NCBI GenBank assembly: GCA_949361645.1
Contig: OX442420.1
Coordinates: forward strand, 6,162,782-6,226,781
DNA: 64,000 nt
Direction of reading: 5' to 3'
From: Spongilla lacustris
Lineage: Eukaryota > Porifera > Demospongiae > Spongillida > Spongillidae
In this document: one piece after another, positions 38,202-52,500 of the stretch
How positions within the stretch are numbered: the stretch's first letter is position 1
How the letters are laid out: each line of letters opens with the position of its first letter
Notes under the pieces: generated by a model
What the model was told of the DNA's origin: nothing
Seen by the model: only the letters and a program-made list of their open reading frames with translations
Databases searched by the model: none
Translations under genes and position numbers: made by a program

Positions 38202-38555
38202 CTCGGCCCCAGACCCTGATTTCCACAGCTGCGGTTCATGGATTACATCACCGCTACGTGATGACAGGATGACAGACCTGAAGAGTGGATAAACAGGCGG
38301 ATCAACGTATACGCCACTATACGCTCAAAAAGCTACGAACTGTTTGTTAAAGCGCGCGCGACCCATGTAAACTTAAAAAAGGATCGCAGTCATTACGCTA
38401 CGTTTCAGTTATCCATGTGACTTATTAACAAATTTGCAATCGTATGTGACGTCACGGGTCATTGTGTGCTTAAAAAAATCAAGCGCACTCACTAGAACTA
38501 CTTCAGGGTGTACCAAATCCAACCGCAGCTGTGGGAATTTTGGTCTGGGGCCGAG
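38202..38555. mobile_element. Short TIR element (MITE-like)
   Basis: Left terminus CTCGGCCCCAGACCCTGATT then TCCACAGCTGCGGTT (38202-38236); right terminus 38521-38555 is its near-exact reverse complement. About 354 bp, no ORF. Similarity of the flanks (GCGGTATT and AATACCTCCTGC) suggests the inverted repeat continues a little further. Confidence 0.8.
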
Positions 38556-40036
38556 ACTACGCAGGAGGTATTATAGTATTAGGCCGAGGTAGTATGTGCA
38601 TGCGTACCCTTAGGTAATGGGTTGTGGTTTTAGTTATAATCGACTTCCTATTTTCAAAATTCCATACTACGCTTACCTAAGGTTGTTGTATTTACTTCTA
38701 TATCCAATCTCTTTTGATTCTGCATAATTCTCAACTCTGTGCCAGTATGAATTTAGTGACACCTACATGTAACTCCATGTGCTCATAACTTCATATATAG
38801 GTAGTTGACAATATCGCGTTATCGGGTCCGTAAATAGTTGATCTAAAAGTACGCCAAACACCACATGTCGTTAAAGTTGCTCATGAATTATTAATGAGTT
38901 AGTACATGTACATGTACACGACGATGTAACTGTTGTAGTGCATCAGAAGACTGGGACTTGTCTGGGGTGCCGTGACGTTGTTTTTTGTTATGTATAAACC
39001 ATTCTTCGCTTCCCTTTCTGCATTTTTAGCATCGCTAATTCAAAACTGATGAGCAATGAACCAATAATTAATAAACATCAGTTCAAAGTAATGTATAGAA
39101 ACTTGATAAATACCGGTTTACCGTTCAATCATCATGTAAGTATAATCTGGAGTTAGAGACACCATCCTGGTATACTGTGGATCGTTAAATAAGGCCATTA
39201 CTATTACGCAGTGGCTTGACAAACAGAACATGCGCATCGTTCGATTAAAATCGTTTGCCCTTTCTGTAAGAAACATCCTTTCCAATACAAACTAACATAC
39301 GAGTTGTATCGTACCATTAAGCGCTGGAAACACCTTTCAAAACAAATGTCTGCTCACCGGTGTGTCCGAGAGCCTAACCAAAGTAGCGTAGCAAGGCAAA
39401 CATGCACGTACAAGCTAGGACCCCTATCTTTAAGACTTATAACGGATTTACCTCAACAAAAGAACAGCTTTCTGTAACTGTAAGTCACTCCGAAGCTAAG
39501 ACAACTTCACAAAACCCTTTGTTTGTCCGAAAAACCTGGGAACGAGGCGAGGATTGCGACATATTTATACGTTACACGCGGCGGTTTAAGTGTCCTTGGT
39601 TTACCGACTTCATTACTCGATCGAGGAAGGCAAATAGACCCCATGCACACGCATAAATTAATAAATTAGGGCGTGGCAGTCATGTGACATTACACAATGT
39701 AGTGCGACGAGGAATCCGATATTTACAAATAGCTAGCTATAATCCCGTTGAAGTTAGCCGCACATTCCAAGTAATTATCACTCCAATCATGGCCGTACGG
39801 CCACTGACTTAAAATTATTCATTGAAGATACTATAGTGTACTACATGCAAACTCGTTCAATTCTACGTGGAAAGAATAATCTCCGTCAATCAACTGCTTG
39901 ACAGTTACACACTATTCCTTGAAACGGTGTATCAATCACTACAAAAATAATTATATGTGTAATATTATAATACGTTGCACAAGACCCACTTGACATAGAC
40001 TATGTAAGTCAGTTCGAGGTATGGCTTTGGCATCTT

Positions 40037-40059
40037 CCCCCCCCCCCCCCCCCCCCCCC
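40037..40059. repeat. Poly-C run at gap edge
   Basis: Twenty-three C followed by TTT and the N gap. On the opposite strand it is a G run like that at 13484. Confidence 0.95.
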
Positions 40060-40062
40060 TTT

Positions 40063-40262
40063 NNNNNNNNNNNNNNNNNNNNNNNNNNNNNNNNNNNNNN
40101 NNNNNNNNNNNNNNNNNNNNNNNNNNNNNNNNNNNNNNNNNNNNNNNNNNNNNNNNNNNNNNNNNNNNNNNNNNNNNNNNNNNNNNNNNNNNNNNNNNNN
40201 NNNNNNNNNNNNNNNNNNNNNNNNNNNNNNNNNNNNNNNNNNNNNNNNNNNNNNNNNNNNNN
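40063..40262. other. Assembly gap (200 N)
   Basis: Exactly 200 N, so possibly a nominal rather than measured gap size. Confidence 0.98.
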
Positions 40263-40497
40263 ATTGAGTGAATGCGTAAATAAACATAACCGTTTGCATG
40301 TCCCCAACTATACGTCTTAGAGGTAACGCTTCGGGCACATACATGTACCCTGATATACCATATGTACATGTACCATTTTGGGGCACTGTATTTGTATATA
40401 TATGTACATGTACATGTACAATGTATGTAGAAAACCAAATGTAGAGACACATGACTGTGCACACACTATTACATGTACATTTAAAGAGTGAACTCAC

Positions 40498-40587
40498 ATC
40501 AGAATAATCACCATACACTGAAGATGGCACAGGATCCACCACTGAATCCAAAGTGGCCCTCACTGGCATATCCAGTGGAGATGATGG
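40498..40587 (-). CDS. Exon of a minus-strand gene, probably the ankyrin gene tail
   Basis: 90 bp, phase 0-0, acceptor ATGTAG, donor GTGAGT. It encodes PSSPLDMPVRATLDSVVDPV then PSSVYGDYSD. No domain; linked to the ankyrin gene only by strand, phase and the same Ser/Pro-rich style. The next exon would lie in or beyond the gap. Confidence 0.5.
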
Positions 40588-43500
40588 CTACATGGGATAA
40601 AAGGTCATTCTAAATGCCATGCGTCAACATACATGTACATGTACATGTACAAACGTACATGAACATGTACATGTAGTCTTTAGTACATGTACAAGTTCAC
40701 TGAACATAACAATATGGATTAAAAATTCAAACTCATTTTGTATTGGAGTATTAAAACAAATTCCACAATATACAATGTACATGTAGATGCTTCCAATTAC
40801 AAAAACATGTACCAGCCAAGGATTCAGTCACTGGACACTGGAATGTCCTATCATTCCTTTGAGCAGTAAACAATGTCTGGGCAATACATTCTGTGTACTA
40901 AGCCATGGAATACAGTTATGAACGGAGAAAATGAAGAGCTCAAAATGGCAAAATCTACCACCTCACAATCTAGTCTTGTCGATGTTTTATATTACCATTT
41001 GCACATCGTGCTAAGATTTTTTTGTCACATGTACATGTAGGTGCAAAGTGTCATATGCTCGGTTATGCTACTATTTCCTTAATAAAATCTGGCCCATAAA
41101 AAGTGGTCGGACTTGAGTAAAATGATCAAAATCATTTGGAATCTATAGATCACACATGACAGTGTATACATGTACATGTAGGCTCCATCAACGCATGTGA
41201 TCTATAGCAGCTGCTGAGCATTGCGTAACATAAACACTACGTAATGGAATCAACAGAGGTGATAATGTCTTCCTATTGTGTAAATTGGCTTCGCAAATTT
41301 TATTGCTCTTGGAGCATCGGAATTATGGGGCATGCAAGGTACCCTCACTACTAACAACCTGTGTTATTCTGTCTTAGTTTTGCATGTGTACATGTATAAT
41401 GTGTTGCACAATGTATGTGTGCACTGAGTATGTTAGAATTACAAGCAGCATTACAATTGTATTCATTGAGCACAAGGATTCAGTGACCATGAGGAAGTTT
41501 GACAATATGGTAGTGATTGTCGATTTGTTGATGGTGTGAACCAACCTAATCTGAAGCATTCTTTTGGTATGAAGAGCAGATCATGCCAGTACACATGGTT
41601 CAACTCCTGGCCATGACTGCATTACAATGAAGGTCAGGATACTGTATTGTGCACCATCTGTGCAAGAGCATTGTCAGAAGGAAAGTTGTAGCGAGATGTA
41701 CATGTACATGTAACTGCATACATATGTAAAAGGAGATCAATCATTCGTAAGCTTTCAACATTTATACATGCCAGTACCATCAACACTATTCTATTTCAGA
41801 ACTCTAGAGGCTTTTGCAAATGGAAGGATGCTACTAATAGCATGAGGCCAGCCTATTCCACAAAGAGGCTTTGGAGATGATGGGTAACATTGCCGTTGAA
41901 GCGCCAGGTTGTTGACAAATTGCTGTCCACTGAGCATACACATGAAAAGGAGGAAAACCAGTAGTGATTACTAACAGTTTTCTCCAGTTTGAGATTCCTT
42001 GCTAGATAACAAGGTTACCTGTTTCGTGGTCATGAAAATGTCTTTGATGTAGAAAATACCTTACACAATTAACTAGTGTACAAAAAGCACAGTTCAATGA
42101 AGTAATCAATGTCATGAAACTTATAATGGCTAGGCCTGCTACAAACTCTTCGTGTGCGATGGTGGTTCAGCTCGATGCGTTGAGTTAAATCCACAATGAT
42201 GGAGGAAAGGATTAATCATGTCATGATTTTAAACGTTCACAAGGAGCTTGCGAAGCAATTGATCTTACTGAAATTGCAAAGGGGTTTGAGTGCAAATGAA
42301 AGCAGACAACAAACCACTTCAATTGATTCATCTTGTTCATGTAAGTATTTGTACTTCATGCACTGGGTGTGGTTTGGCATACATGTACAATTATTCATGA
42401 GCCTGTCAAATCACAAATACCTTCTGCCGTCTATGCATAGGCAGTATTCTAAAAAAAAAGAGAAATGAAGGGTCAGATGAATAGGCTAATAAGAATCATG
42501 AAAGAACAGAAGTCCAGGTCAGCATCGGAGGTGGCTACCGAACGTCCCCTGTTTTTTGATACATTTACTTCTAAGTTGTGTAAACTATGGACTTGATGAA
42601 GGTTAATAAGATGCTAGTGCTGGCATGAGTTGTTCATATGTTGGAAATAGAAGCGATTTTTTTTGCAAATAATGTAGGGAAAACAACAGTATAAAGACGG
42701 GATTAGTGAGTTTAAACACCACAAGTGTGATCGTGCCTGTCTGCTTGAAAATGGACGGTTGAGTGATGGAATGATTAGTGCAATTCAATTTCTCCTAAAC
42801 GAAACACACTCATACATTGGTGACCAGAATTCAACTGGGGCAAGGCTTAGCAGTTGAAGTACATGTACAATTGTCTTTGGGCACAGCCAGAAGCGGCCAC
42901 CAAATGTCCTAGATGTATTGGAGCACATGCTATATATAGCTGTCATGGTGTGTAGTGTTTTGTGAGGTGTAGAGTAGTATTTTGTGTGTCTTGTCAGCTA
43001 CATGTACTTCACATGCAGCTAGGATTGTGTCGGTGCGATAGTACATTTGGTGATGAGGGTAAGAACGCTAATCCCTTCTTTCCTGAAGTAGGGAGAATGG
43101 AGCTCCAAGTATCAGTGTTGGGAACCATCAGGCCTTTCGACCGCGGTTTGGCAGAGTGGTCGGCCTACTGTGAGCGAGCCCTGCTTTATCTCCGCACGAA
43201 TGCTGTCAACAATGCAGACCGGCAGCACGCAGTGTTCCTCAGTGTCTGTGGAGCACAGACATACATGTACCAGCTCATTTGCAGCCTAGTTGTTCCAGCC
43301 AAGCCCATGGCTATAGTGAAGGACCATTTGCAGCCCGCTCCTTCAGAAATTATGCAGCACTTCAACTTTAACGGTCGGGTGCAAAAAGGGGAAGAAACAG
43401 TCACTGAGTATGTTGCAGAGCTTCGTCGTATCGCAGAGCACTGCGAGTTCAAGGATGTGTTGAATGAAATGGTCAGAGATTTTCTGGTGTGTGGCATCAA

Positions 43501-46500
43501 GAATACCAGAGCACAAAGATGGCTGTTGGTGGAGCCAAAACGTACCTTCGCGAAGACGCTAGAGATCGCTCAGGCAGCAGAGTTGGCTGAGAAGGGCGCC
43601 CACATGCTACAACCTCATCAGGTAATGGCGGATACAGTACCACATGTAGTTCAACCAGCTCTGAGGTCTTGTTACCGTTGTTGGGAAAAGCACTCCAGTG
43701 TTGACTGCAGGTACAAGGACTGGATCTGTTGGGTAGGAACTGATTGTCAGCTCTGAATATGAACTTGCAAGAACTGTCTGCTCTGCACAATGGAAGCATC
43801 AGAACCTTTAAGGCATTTTGTAGAGCCACACAAAACTCTACAAGGACGAGCTTGGACTGGTCAAGGGTACCAAGGTGAGGTTCTTCGTCAGTGACTCTCA
43901 AAAACCTGCTTCCTTCAAGGCAAGAACAGTACCATATGCTTTGTCCAACATGATTTACATGCACATGTACAGAACCGAGTGCAGTGTCATTTCCTGTGGA
44001 TACACAACAATGTAGTGATGCAGGCTCTACAGCTTCAGTGTCCCAGTGCAAGATGAACAACACCTGTTTAGTATACAGGTCTGCTAGGCTGAAGTAGAGA
44101 GTAAGTGACCCAGAACCCCTATCCATTGTGCCGTTCTTACCAGGAAAAGATCTGCAGTATTAAAATAGTAGTCCAGATGTATGCTTCAATAAAAAAAGTT
44201 ACATGTATATACAACTGTATTGTATCTTAAAGGGACAGTCTTGCTACAAGTATAAAGCTAACAAGTGAAGCTACAATGCACATTTTGGAAGGTGGCTCTC
44301 CACTTTTGCAACAACAAAAGCCAAAGTAACTTTCAAGTTGCACAGTACACTCAAAATCATTTTGTTAGCTACTGTGTCGACAATCAGCACTACGGTAAAA
44401 AATCCATCCAAGTGCTTGTATGCAACACAGAATTGCTCATACAGAAAGAGTACTGGCCTGTTGAAAGAAGTAGCCAGTGTACATGTACATGTAGCTGGAG
44501 AGCAGATGAAATTTCACCCACTGCCTGAAAGTCTACAACCTGTTGTGCTTGGTACAGCCTTATGAACTTGTGAATGCCTTGTTTTGGGGCCAGTATCCTG
44601 TCATAAAACAACTTCCTATTCAGGCACCTTCAGCCATTCAAGTGGAAGAAAAGATCTTGTAACTTGAGATACCATTTTAACAATAGATCTAGTTAAAAAA
44701 GAAATGCAAAAGCCAAAAATCCATTACATCCTAAAATGGTACTGATTGGTGAATAGCATCCCAACCACTAATCCAATGTGAGATGAAGATTGCATACAGT
44801 CTACCCTTGATATAGTCCGGTCTACGGGAACCCCCAAAATGGCAGATTGTAGTGAAACGAACAGTAGCGACGCGAAGTTTAACTTACATGTAGGAAGGGT
44901 TAGTTGGTTAAGCAAAAATAGCAGACATTATCACGGATGGACTGTAGCAAAGCGGACAGTATCGAGGGTAGACTTTACACATTTCAACACACATGCAGAA
45001 ACTCAATGAACACTGGACAGGGTTCATTAACAAGCCAGAATCACATGATTTTTTTTTTTTTTTCAAGCGTGTACATGTACATGTATCACCAAGAACAGAT
45101 GTACATGTATGCAGTTCAAGTTTAATTTGTAAAGAATCATAATTAATAAAATTAAGTATGATGTTGTCTACAGTAAGGACTGCCATGAACACATACATGT
45201 AAACATGGACGCACTTGCATGTACGACGTTATTTTTAAAACAGTACATTTACCTTCCGATGGACTGTACAGTTTGTATGTTTACAATTATACAAGTACAA
45301 TAAAATGCACCCCTAATAAAAAGTTTTACTCATTGTAATGCTCTGAAGGGAAGTCTAAATTCAAACACATCATTAAGTAAGGCATGTTGCAGACACTTAC
45401 AAATATGATATACATGTACATGTACATGTACTTGTACACATACAATAACATGTACATGTAACTAACATTAACATTATTGGTCTGACTTGCACTGGGAACT
45501 AGTGTTTGTGATGACAACGAGGAAGGTGCTGGTGATAGGAGGTGTGGGATGTGCAGATTCTATAAAAATATGCACATACAGATGTACATGTACAATGTTG
45601 GAGATATGCATGTACATGTATACAAGATGCACACCTTTATCAAATGTTCCACCAAGTCATATGACCTTGCTACTTCCATCATTCTATCCTGAAGTGGAGA
45701 ACATTTTGAATGACCAAATGAATCAACATGTATATGTACAGTAGAGGACATGAAGAAATTTTGATAGAAACATTACTTTTCAGCACAAGCAAACATGAGA
45801 AAGCTACATGTACATGTACATGTACCTACCAGTCCCTTAGAAAACTAAGGTGCCCAGTAAGTTGCTGCAGCCATTTTGCTAACCCCTACATGTATATGAT
45901 GAGTACAGACCTCTTACACCTGTACATGTACATGTACATGTAGCTGCAGCATTCTAAGTTTTGTGTTGAGAAGCAATGTTTCATCGATTGGAATGATGCC
46001 TTCAGCTGCATGTTTCATATTTAATATGACACACATGTAGAGCTTTTAACTACACCCATTGTAAATTATTTGTACACATGTAAATGGCGACATTGTACAA
46101 GCCACTTTCCTTTGCTAGCCCCTTTTCTAGTACACGTAGCACAATATGTAGCACAATTGCTCGATGATGGAGCTGCAACCATGGAGTGGTCATGGCACAA
46201 TGTATTCTGGAATTGCTGTGAGCTAAAAAAAAATGCACAAGCCAAAAAGCCATTATACTCATGTACATGATCCCTAAAATGGTACCGATTGGTGAATAGC
46301 ATCCCAACCGCTAATCCAATGTGAGATGAAGATTGCATACACATTTCAACACACATGCAGAAATTCAATGAACAAATTGTTTTGGACAGGGTTCATTAAT
46401 AAGCCAGAATCATATGATCACCTCCTTTTTCAAGCATGTACATGTATTACCAAGAACAGATGTATTCAGTTCCAGTTTAATTTATTAAGTAAAGAATCGT

Positions 46501-49500
46501 AATTAATATACTTAAGTATGATGTTGTCCACAGTAAGGATTCCCATGAACACATAAACATGGATGCACTTGCATAAGCACTCTCTTACTTTGCTTGTGGA
46601 ACTATTCAGAAGGGCAACAGCACAGTCATTATGATGATGTTTCAACGCTGCCTCAAAAGCCTCCAACAGCTGATGGATAAAGTGAAGTAAAGTGGAGAAG
46701 GAAAATTTGAAATGTACATTTTCACTGTTACATGTACATGTACATGTATATGCATAACCTGTGTACACATGTACACACATGGATCACTTCCTTAACACTA
46801 TGATTCCAGGGTGTTTGAAAGTACATGTACATTAATGTCCTAATCTGGCAAATAAATTTGAATGGTAAATTAACTAAAATCAAATGAGAATGTGATCAAC
46901 ATACAGTGTACTTGTAGAAAATTTAACACTTTATAAAATGTACACATACATGTGCAACATAAAAACAGCTCTCCATTTATTATACATGTACATGTAGATG
47001 GACTGCAATATGACACACTGTACATATGTCAATATGTACATGTACAACATGTACAAGTACAATGTATATGTTACACTGTACCTACAGTACAGGAACAGTG
47101 TATTGTACATGTACATGTATACAAGTAATGTACATGTATGTACAAGCACAACAAACATTTTCCTCTGTCACTTCATGACTGCAGATGAAATCAATAATGT
47201 CAGCATGACCGCCCATTGCTGCAAATATAATGGGAGCCTTCACCTCCTGGAAAAGGAGAGTAAGAACATGTCACGTATAATGTAAGTAGACCTAATTAGG
47301 TACACGTACAGTACAGTTACATGTAACTCTGTCAGATTAGAGCTTATCACACTCTCGAAAAATCTAATAATACACTTGACTAAGAATTGTAGCAATTTTC
47401 TTAGAGACTATCCAACATGTACACCAAAAAACCCATCACTACCATATACATATACATACATGTACATGTAACTGTGCCATCACATGTATATTTCCAGGAC
47501 ATTTGCAAATGGTTGCAGTCACACATGTACATGTACATGCAAGCACATCTCTTACAGTCTTAACTCTTACACCTGTACATGTACATGAACATACATGTAC
47601 TTTACATGCAAAATGTACATGTACATGTACCTGTGACACGGCAGTCATGCTTGCCCCCCTCTCCTTCAAGAGCTTCACAAGAGGGAGGTGCCCACGGTAA
47701 GCGGCATCAGAGAGGGCAGTGCTCCTCATCAGGATCATGTTCCCACTGATGGTGTAGGTGTCCATCTTGAGAGGGGTGGGGACAGGAGCAGCTAATACCA
47801 ACACACAAGGAAGTATACCACCCTGCTTACCCGGACACAGTTCAGGTCAGCACCTCTGTCTAACAGCAGCTGCACCACTTGCTGGTTGTTAGCTTGTACT
47901 GCTGCCATAAGTGGTGTCATGCCATCCTGGGGAAGTGATTAGGGAAGACGTGAATTGTCTACACAACAATGTCCATTATTATATACATGTATGTGCCCTG
48001 CAATTGTTTATTTAATACTGAGTAATTAACTACATGTACACTGTAGTTAATCATGTACATGTACATGTACATTGTACATGTACATGTACATGTACATTGT
48101 CATGTACATGTATAATCATTAATTGTCCCGGAAATCCAACTACATGTACATGTACCCTAAAGAAGACACAATAATCCCTGTAGGCAACTTTCTTGTACAT
48201 GTACATGTACATTGTACATGCATTCATACTGAATAAATTTAAATCATGATCTGCCATGCTAAAATAATTGGTTATTGTCCTCACAAACATGTCAGCTTAC
48301 ATGTACATAGACTCACAAACATGTAAGCTTACATGTACATTGACACACATAAAGTGTACCACACCTTGTGCGAAATGTTCACATCAATGTCGGCGATAGC
48401 AGTAAGCTTGTGTATGACATCATCACGGTTACTAAGGCACGCAGCCAACAGTGCTGTGGTGCCATCCTGCAATGGTGCAAGAGATGGGAAGAGAAGAGGA
48501 GGCAGAGGAAGGTACATGTATGAGATGCGGTATAAGAGGGGTTACGTGTACATGTACTTTATAACTAGCAATATGGACAGGGGCAAACTCCTTTTTGTGA
48601 GAACTGTCTAGAGCAAAATGAAAATTTGAAGTTTTTTTTTTTAACAGAAGGCAAAAAAAGATGGTACATGTAGTTCGAATTTGCCAAATTTCCAAGGACA
48701 TGGAAAGGTGAATAATGGCATGTGAACTTACATATTCACAAATACAAAGTATTGCTAGTAAACATTAAACATTACCTTGTAATTTAACTAATCTACATGT
48801 AACAACTTTACCAACATGTACATGTACATGTGTATATCACAGGCTCGACAAACCAAAAGAAAGGTCAATAATCTTATAGCATACACTACTACATGTACAT
48901 ATACATGTACATGTACATGTACATGTACATGTATACACGTATGTATTCACAAATTGGCAACAAGTGGATTCCGTGGTTACAGCTCTTATGCTTTCACCAA
49001 TCACTGTACATGTATGTTTCTCCAGACTAAAAAATGAGACAAGTGGATTCCATGATAATAAGCTGAGGCAGACCTTGATTTACAAGTGCTAGGTTTTCCA
49101 TATGCAATCATTGCAGTTTACCAATCTCTACATGTATCAGATCTGATCAAAACTCTGCGTAGTCTAACATTTGTCGTATCATACAAGTAATTACAATTCC
49201 CCTGTACATGTACATGTACATGTATATTGAATAATTCCTGCTGCAGAGGCTTGCTGTGGCAATGACACATGGAAGGTACATTCAGTTTGCAACTATCGTA
49301 AAAAGTACCACAAATACGCTACCCCCATTGAAGAAAATGTCTCGTGTTTAAACAAGCGTATCGGTGTAATCATGAGTGCAGCGGCTTGATATTTTTAACA
49401 GATATTCTTTAACACCGCATCCACGAGAAAGGCGGGGAAATTTAGTCCATTTTGGGGCAAACCGAAAAATGAACAATTCCCTCTACAGGTAGATAGAATT

Positions 49501-52500
49501 GCTTGGTTTTGAGTGGAGCATGTACCATTATGAGGTATATTGTATTTTTTTGTCTCTCAAACAGACATACCATTGGCTCGCAACATCATTGCATAGTTGA
49601 GTAGTTTTAGCGCTATCACGTAAGAGGTACAGATTTTTTTAAATAACATATTCCTTCTTGAGCGTTACAATAAACGTGTAAAAACTTTGTGAAAATGGGT
49701 TAAAATTGTGGCTCTAAGTTAAACACATGTAATCAACTCTCACGGTCGGAATGATATGCAGTGCAAGGTAATGAAATGTGAAAACGGCATTACTGCGAGT
49801 GAATTTTTGCGTGGGCGGACTTCAAGAATCTTTCTTCATGTCTAACTAAATAACATACATGTACCATGACTCTATCCAGACAGGTACAGACTGGATGTTT
49901 TGGTATAACTTGCTAAACCTGCCTTCACTGGCACTTTGGATGAGCGGACCATGCCCCCTGCCTACCACGAGCAAAAATGTCTTGTAACTTACTGCTGAAA
50001 ACGAGTGCAATAGAAGCTTTGGCTTGTTTGAAAAAGGAATTTGTGTACATGTACCCTCCTATAGTTGTATAACCCATATTTAATGCAATTTTACTCAAGG
50101 TGGTGGGAAACATGACCCTGAACAAAGTGTGTCCAAGGGCATTTACCACATCAAAAACTATGTACCCGTTCGACATTTTCATGTAACAGGGAGTTATTTA
50201 TAAAGCACCATTCCAAAAAAACTCTTTATAAATGGGTGAGCTTTCTGATTTTTTTTGCAGTCAAAAAAACAATAGGAGGGAATTATCAATATCCACAAAT
50301 GCCCCTAAATTTCCCCGCGTTTCTCGTGGATGCGGTGTTAAAATCGTGTTGGAGTTCCAGTTCTGAAATGTATTAACAGGTACGCGGAAGTGTTAGTGAT
50401 TACAAAGATATGCTCGTTTAAACCTTTTTTTTGGTGGGGGCAGAGGGGGGGGGGAGCTTATTCACGGGTAAATGGTTTACTATGAACCTGTACAATGCAA
50501 ATGAAACGCAAAATTGACTTCAAAGGTGTTCATGAAGTGTTGATTTCCTAACCTTTACTATGCACTAAGCAGCGCACATTTTAAAACATGTTCCATAACA
50601 ATAGATTGATCAATTCATCTTATTTACGTAAGCGCGTGGTGCTTACTCACGTAAAGCATAAGACGCCTGAGATTTTGTCTCTATAAAGTATTTTCCATAT
50701 AAAATAACTAGCACAATAGCTTCTGTACTGATGCTAAAAAAAAGTAAAAGGCGATTCTAAAAGATAGCTTCAGCGTGCCTCGTAATTAACAGCAACAATG
50801 AAACCTAAATGTGCAGAGGGTTTTAAAATGTAATCCAAGTGATTTAAAATGATCGCTATAATGATTGCTTGTTCTGTGATAGTAGAATGCGGAAAATGAT
50901 TAATGATTTTCTTTCGCGCGAAAGTACCCAGCCATCTCTGTGCAATATTAATAATGCAACCAAGAGGTGATGTACATGCAACTTATAGTCATCCCCAATA
51001 TGGCAATAAACTGCAATATCATACCGCACTCTACCCAACAGAACAGGAGATTTATAAAAGCCCTTCTAAATCTAAGTGTATGTGGTTTTCTTACTTACAT
51101 GTACATGTACATGTAAGGTAAGCAGAGAATACCATTTCACACGTAGAAAACTTGCTGGGTTAAATGGTTTTAAATAGGCTCATACTCCAGGCTTATAGGT
51201 TGCGGTTCGCGGCGTAAGGATTTTTAGTAACTGCGGCATAGTTATATTAAACACAGGAGGTATAAGGCAAGCCTATTGAGATGTACATGTACGTTTATGG
51301 CTATACTAAACTTTTTTATGACCGCTACTGTTACATAACATGTACTGTATACACAACTTTGTGAAATACATGCACACGCAGCAACACCAAGAACATGTAC
51401 ACTGTACATGTAAAGTACCTTGTTCCGAATATTCACTTCTGGTTCTCTTTGTAGTAACAGCTCCACTGTGCCAATATGGCCACTTGCTGCCGCAGCAATC
51501 AGAGGCCTCACAGCACTCTGGGGCAGCCCATTGACTGAGGCCCCTGCACTAAGCAGGATAGAGACACACTGTGTAGCCGTATCAGTTAAGAGACCAGCCA
51601 CTATGGCCAGTGGAGTGTTGAAGTCCACCTACAAGAACAGTACGGAGAAAAACTTCAATTTCTATCCTGTGATGAAAACGTTTGTGTATTACACAGTACT
51701 GTAATCGTATGGCATCAAAACAGATAACTATTACATGTATTATTCAAGTACACTGTAACACATAACCAATTCAATTCATACTACATGTTGACCTACAGTT
51801 ATGGCCAGAATATAAGCAATGTACAGATTATTGGATGTGCATTTCGTGTCTGTCTTTGTTTTGTTCATGCTCAATATAAAATGGCTGTCTACTAGTTAAT
51901 TTATATGACTGGCCTCTGTTCAACTTCAAATGTCATCAGAATGAGACAAAATCATGTGTCAATTGGAACAAAAGTGTACATGTGTAGCACTTGGCAAGGG
52001 CAGGCGCATTGCAGGTTTTACTAGAACAAACACTCGTAGCAGTGCTTATTTTAACACTTCCTATATACATGTACATGTACATGTTCAGTACAAATGTACA
52101 TGTTTGCACCATTTGCACGTTTCTCGTTCAAATATAATAGAAAACTAAGCGCTACTTCTCTGGCCACTACTGCACACACAACATGTACATGTACATGTAC
52201 ATGTATATACACATACATTTCTACATGTACATGTACAGTAGTGGTCACAAAAAAGTTTACGTTTATTATTATGCCGTTGCCGTTGCACGGTCGTTAGAAT
52301 AATCGGCACGTCGTTCCAACTGTACTGCACGGTAACGGTATAATTTGTCACTCATTTATCACTTTTGACACGTAACGCCGTTAGATTTAATGTTATGTTA
52401 ATTGAATACCATTCCCGAGCATGTTTTATCGATCGCATTCGTGAACGTTCAAATGCTGCTAGGTTTGTCGAACGTTCAAACGCGTACGCTGCGAAGTTTC

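Larger units (their letters stand above)
36486..40036. other. Spacer between convergent genes
   Basis: No gene recognised on either strand. Open frames here are short and carry no domain signature. Possible polyadenylation hexamers AATAAA occur near 36818 and 36907. A 41-bp-arm hairpin (37736-37871) and a TIR element (38202-38555) lie inside. From about 37900 the base composition turns more CpG-rich and unique. Confidence 0.6.

Noticed and set aside
39402..39656. 84-codon plus frame in the spacer
   Set aside because: No domain, no repeat relationship and no supporting splice or promoter features.
43497..44126. 209-codon minus-strand frame opposite gag
   Set aside because: It is antisense to the clear gag and pre-RT coding sequence and has no domain signature.
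47766..47791. Earlier acceptor (TATTAG) for the ankyrin exon 47631-47765
   Set aside because: It would need a phase-1 upstream exon, but the upstream exon ends in phase 0. The CTCTCAAG acceptor fits.
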